Of a stretch of 7,455 nt of DNA, positions 6,038 through 7,455 are shown in pieces. Below the pieces are notes generated by a model. That model did no database searches, was not told the origin of the DNA, and saw nothing but the letters and a program-made list of their open reading frames with translations. Every line of letters begins with the position of its first letter. Positions within the stretch are counted from its first letter, which is position 1. Origin of the DNA: Dongia_B soli. Lineage in GTDB: Bacteria; Pseudomonadota; Alphaproteobacteria; Dongiales; Dongiaceae. The position numbers and the translations under genes were made by a program. Location of the stretch: contig NZ_JAXCLW010000019.1 of assembly GCF_034044715.1 (NCBI RefSeq), positions 1-7,455 on the forward strand, given 5' to 3'.

Positions 6038-6508
6038 CTATGTTCCAATGGGCTTCACACCGTACTTTTGATAGTAGGTGCTTCTGATTTCGTCCTGACT
6101 TCGAGGGGGGTTGGCGAAGACATGGGCTGGAGAAAGCAGCGGCGTGATCGAAGTGGTTTCGATTTTGACAACGTGATCGACAGGGTACTCTGGGCCATTC
6201 GTTGCTCGAACCCAGTTGGCGATCACCAAGGCCTCGTCATCCTCTGGCCGCAGTACCAACGCGCGACCCTTGAATCGATAACCGCGCCTCTGGAAGATGT
6301 CGACTACGTTAATTTCAACGGCGGGATTGCGCGTCAAGTTCAGTATCGTCCGGGGTGACGCGATATCGGCGAAGTAGAGAACGCCGTTCATGATAGTCAA
6401 AGACGCTTTGGGTGAAAGATTTGGCGTTCCGTCCTCGTTGACTGTCGCGACAAACGACAGTATCGCCTGCTTGACGATCGCCTCCATGTCGGCAGAGATT
6501 TTAATCAT
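6038..6508 (-). CDS. PNPOx-fold (pyridoxamine 5'-phosphate oxidase-like) flavin-binding protein
   Basis: This encodes 156 residues. The split-barrel pattern is clear: FVATVNEDGTPNLSPKASLT (19-38), then VLYFADIASPRTILNLTRNP (43-62) with the S-P-R-T-xx-N-L block used for flavin phosphate contact, then VEINVVDIFQRRGYRFKGRA (64-83). The C-terminal part is shorter than in true PdxH proteins and lacks the PdxH substrate-binding end. It therefore more probably is a flavin-dependent reductase or general stress protein of the PNPOx-like family than a vitamin B6 enzyme. Which cofactor (FMN, FAD, F420 or haem) it uses cannot be decided here. The start at 6508 is supported by AGGA (6514-6517). It lies 33 bases downstream of the GST gene, so the two are surely co-transcribed if the operon is real. 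Confidence 0.88.
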   Translation of the reverse strand: MIKISADMEAIVKQAILSFVATVNEDGTPNLSPKASLTIMNGVLYFADIASPRTILNLTRNPAVEINVVDIFQRRGYRFKGRALVLRPEDDEALVIANWVRATNGPEYPVDHVVKIETTSITPLLSPAHVFANPPRSQDEIRSTYYQKYGVKPIGT

Positions 6509-6541
6509 AGATATCCTCGCTTCGTTCTTTGCGGACTGTCT

Positions 6542-7237
6542 CTAGCCCGCTGTCACTTCGAGCCCGCGCTGCACGGCTGGTCGTGCGAGGCCGCGGTTGA
6601 GCCAGGCCTGCACATGATGAAAGCGGTCGAAGCCGACGAGCTCGCGCGCTTCGTAAAAGCCGATCAGGTTGCGCACCCAGCCAAGGAGCGAGATGTCGGC
6701 GATGCTGTAGTCGGCGCCCATCACCCAGTCGCGGCCTGTGAGCCGTTGGTCGAGGACACCGAGCAGCCGCGCTGATTCGGTTGCGTAGCGGTCGCGCGGG
6801 CGCTTGTCCTCATAGGCCTTGCCGGCGAACTTGTTGAAGAAGCCGACCTGACCGAACATCGGCCCGACACCGCCCATCTGCCACATCACCCACTGGATCG
6901 TTTCGTAGCGGGTGGTCGGGTCGGCCGAGAGAAATTTCCCGGTCTTGTCCGCAAGGTAGAGGAGGATCGCGCCCGATTCGAACAGCGCGAGCGGCGTGCC
7001 GCCCGGCCCATCGGGGTCATAGATTGCGGGGATCTTGCCATTGGGGTTGAGCGCCAGGAAGGCCGGGTCGTGGTTTTCGCCGGCCAAGATGTCGATCCGG
7101 TGCGGCTCGTAGGTCAGGCCCGTTTCCTCCAGCATGATGCCGACCTTCACCCCATTGGGCGTCGGCAGGGAAAAGAGCTGCAGCCGATCGGGATACTGTG
7201 CCGGCCAGCGCGTGAAAATTGGATGATTGAGTGTCAT
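6542..7237 (-). CDS. Glutathione S-transferase, YfcG/YghU-like (nu class)
   Basis: This encodes 231 residues. The N-terminal thioredoxin-like domain (about 18-98) has LQLFSLPTPNGVKVGIMLEE (19-38), where T26 and N28 occupy the positions of the glutathione-contacting Thr and Asn of YfcG. NPNGKIPAI (64-72) carries the cis-proline P70, and ESGAI (87-91) the conserved Glu-Ser that holds the glutamyl part of glutathione. The helical C-terminal domain contains the N-capping box SIADIS (178-183), a folding motif of GSTs. YfcG-like enzymes use two glutathiones as a disulfide-bond reductase and show peroxidase activity; this is the most probable role. GGAGGGA (plus 7241-7247) lies 3 bases before the ATG (GGAGG at 5 bases), a strong ribosome binding site. 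It is first in the probable operon. A terminator-like hairpin sits just upstream of that ribosome site. Third positions are strongly G/C. Confidence 0.95.
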   Translation of the reverse strand: MTLNHPIFTRWPAQYPDRLQLFSLPTPNGVKVGIMLEETGLTYEPHRIDILAGENHDPAFLALNPNGKIPAIYDPDGPGGTPLALFESGAILLYLADKTGKFLSADPTTRYETIQWVMWQMGGVGPMFGQVGFFNKFAGKAYEDKRPRDRYATESARLLGVLDQRLTGRDWVMGADYSIADISLLGWVRNLIGFYEARELVGFDRFHHVQAWLNRGLARPAVQRGLEVTAG

Positions 7238-7252
7238 TTCTCCCTCCAGCGG

Positions 7253-7300
7253 AAAAGCCCGGACGCCTTCCCAAGTCTCTTTCGTGGGTGCCTCCGGGCT
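7253..7300 (-). terminator. Intrinsic-terminator-like hairpin in the GST leader (possible attenuator)
   Basis: On the minus strand AGCCCGGA (plus 7293-7300) pairs perfectly with TCCGGGCT (plus 7256-7263). The second arm runs straight into TTTT (plus 7253-7256). Inside the long 29-base loop CCCA and TGGG can pair as well. It lies only about 6 bases upstream of the GST ribosome binding site (7241-7247). It may end the upstream gene (stop at 7369-7371), or, if GST shares that promoter, act as an attenuator. Confidence 0.5.
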
Positions 7301-7368
7301 CCGGGGTTACGCTCGCCTCACCTGGACCTCCGAGCATCCTTGCGATGGTCGGTGCCCCCGGATCGAGG

Positions 7369-7455
7369 TCAGACCGAGCCCGCCGGCGCAACGGCGGGAA
7401 AGTCCTTCTCGGGATCGAACACGTTATTGAAAAAGTTCGTCAGGGAGTACATGGC
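7369..7455 (-). CDS. C-terminal end of an unidentified protein (partial)
   Basis: The minus-strand frame entering at 7455 is open to a TGA at 7369-7371. It reads A then MYSLTNFFNNVFDPEKDFPA and ends VAPAGSV. The ATG at 7452 could start a 27-residue peptide, but nothing shows a ribosome site for it because the window ends three bases further on, so it is more probably the tail of a longer gene. No family recognised. Arms CCCGCCG/CGGCGGG (7379-7385 and 7392-7398) fold within its last codons. It is on the same strand as the GST gene, 131 bases upstream of it. Confidence 0.45.
   Translation of the reverse strand, partial: AMYSLTNFFNNVFDPEKDFPAVAPAGSV

Overview
The window is 7,455 bases of GC-rich bacterial DNA, most like an alphaproteobacterium. 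Support is indirect: high G/C at third codon positions in several genes, and the gene families present (a DUF417 membrane protein, peroxiredoxin-like proteins, a LysR regulator, a nu-class-like glutathione S-transferase). No rRNA, tRNA, CRISPR array, transposase or recognisable insertion sequence was seen, and no species-level call is possible.

Layout. Left edge (2-73, +): the last 23 codons of an unidentified gene, followed by 543 bases without a recognisable gene that hold a strong 17-bp-stem hairpin (159-195). Then a DUF417/RclC-like inner-membrane protein (617-1165, +), the only complete plus-strand gene, followed at 20 bases by a 15-bp-stem hairpin (1186-1220). All remaining genes lie on the minus strand. 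From right to left they are: the end of an unidentified gene (7369-7455); a four-gene cluster of glutathione S-transferase (6542-7237), PNPOx-fold flavin-binding protein (6038-6508), exported small cupin (5561-5986) and GNAT acetyltransferase (5047-5496); a gene-poor stretch (4597-5046); a broken or recoded short reading frame (4255-4596); a LysR regulator (3355-4236); and two diverged peroxiredoxin-like paralogues (2420-3106 and 1459-2160).

Functional theme. Most products belong to families used in thiol redox chemistry, electrophile detoxification or response to reactive oxygen or chlorine: thiol-active peroxiredoxin-like proteins, GST, a flavin-binding PNPOx-fold protein and an RclC-related membrane protein. 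The LysR protein is the only regulator visible and lies upstream of the two peroxiredoxin-like genes on the same strand, so it is the natural candidate to control them; this is inferred from position only. The four genes at 5047-7237 have gaps of 33, 51 and 64 bases and probably form an operon. A terminator-shaped hairpin lies just upstream of the GST ribosome binding site, so this operon may be attenuated in its leader.

The window looks like an accessory stress or detoxification region made of small modules rather than a core operon. Third-position G/C is visibly higher in the DUF417 and GST genes than in the second peroxiredoxin-like gene and the gene-poor stretch, which fits a mosaic origin. 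No clearly new system was found. The least explained items are the minus-strand frame at 4255-4596 with a single in-frame UGA between two cysteine codons, and the pre-GST hairpin.
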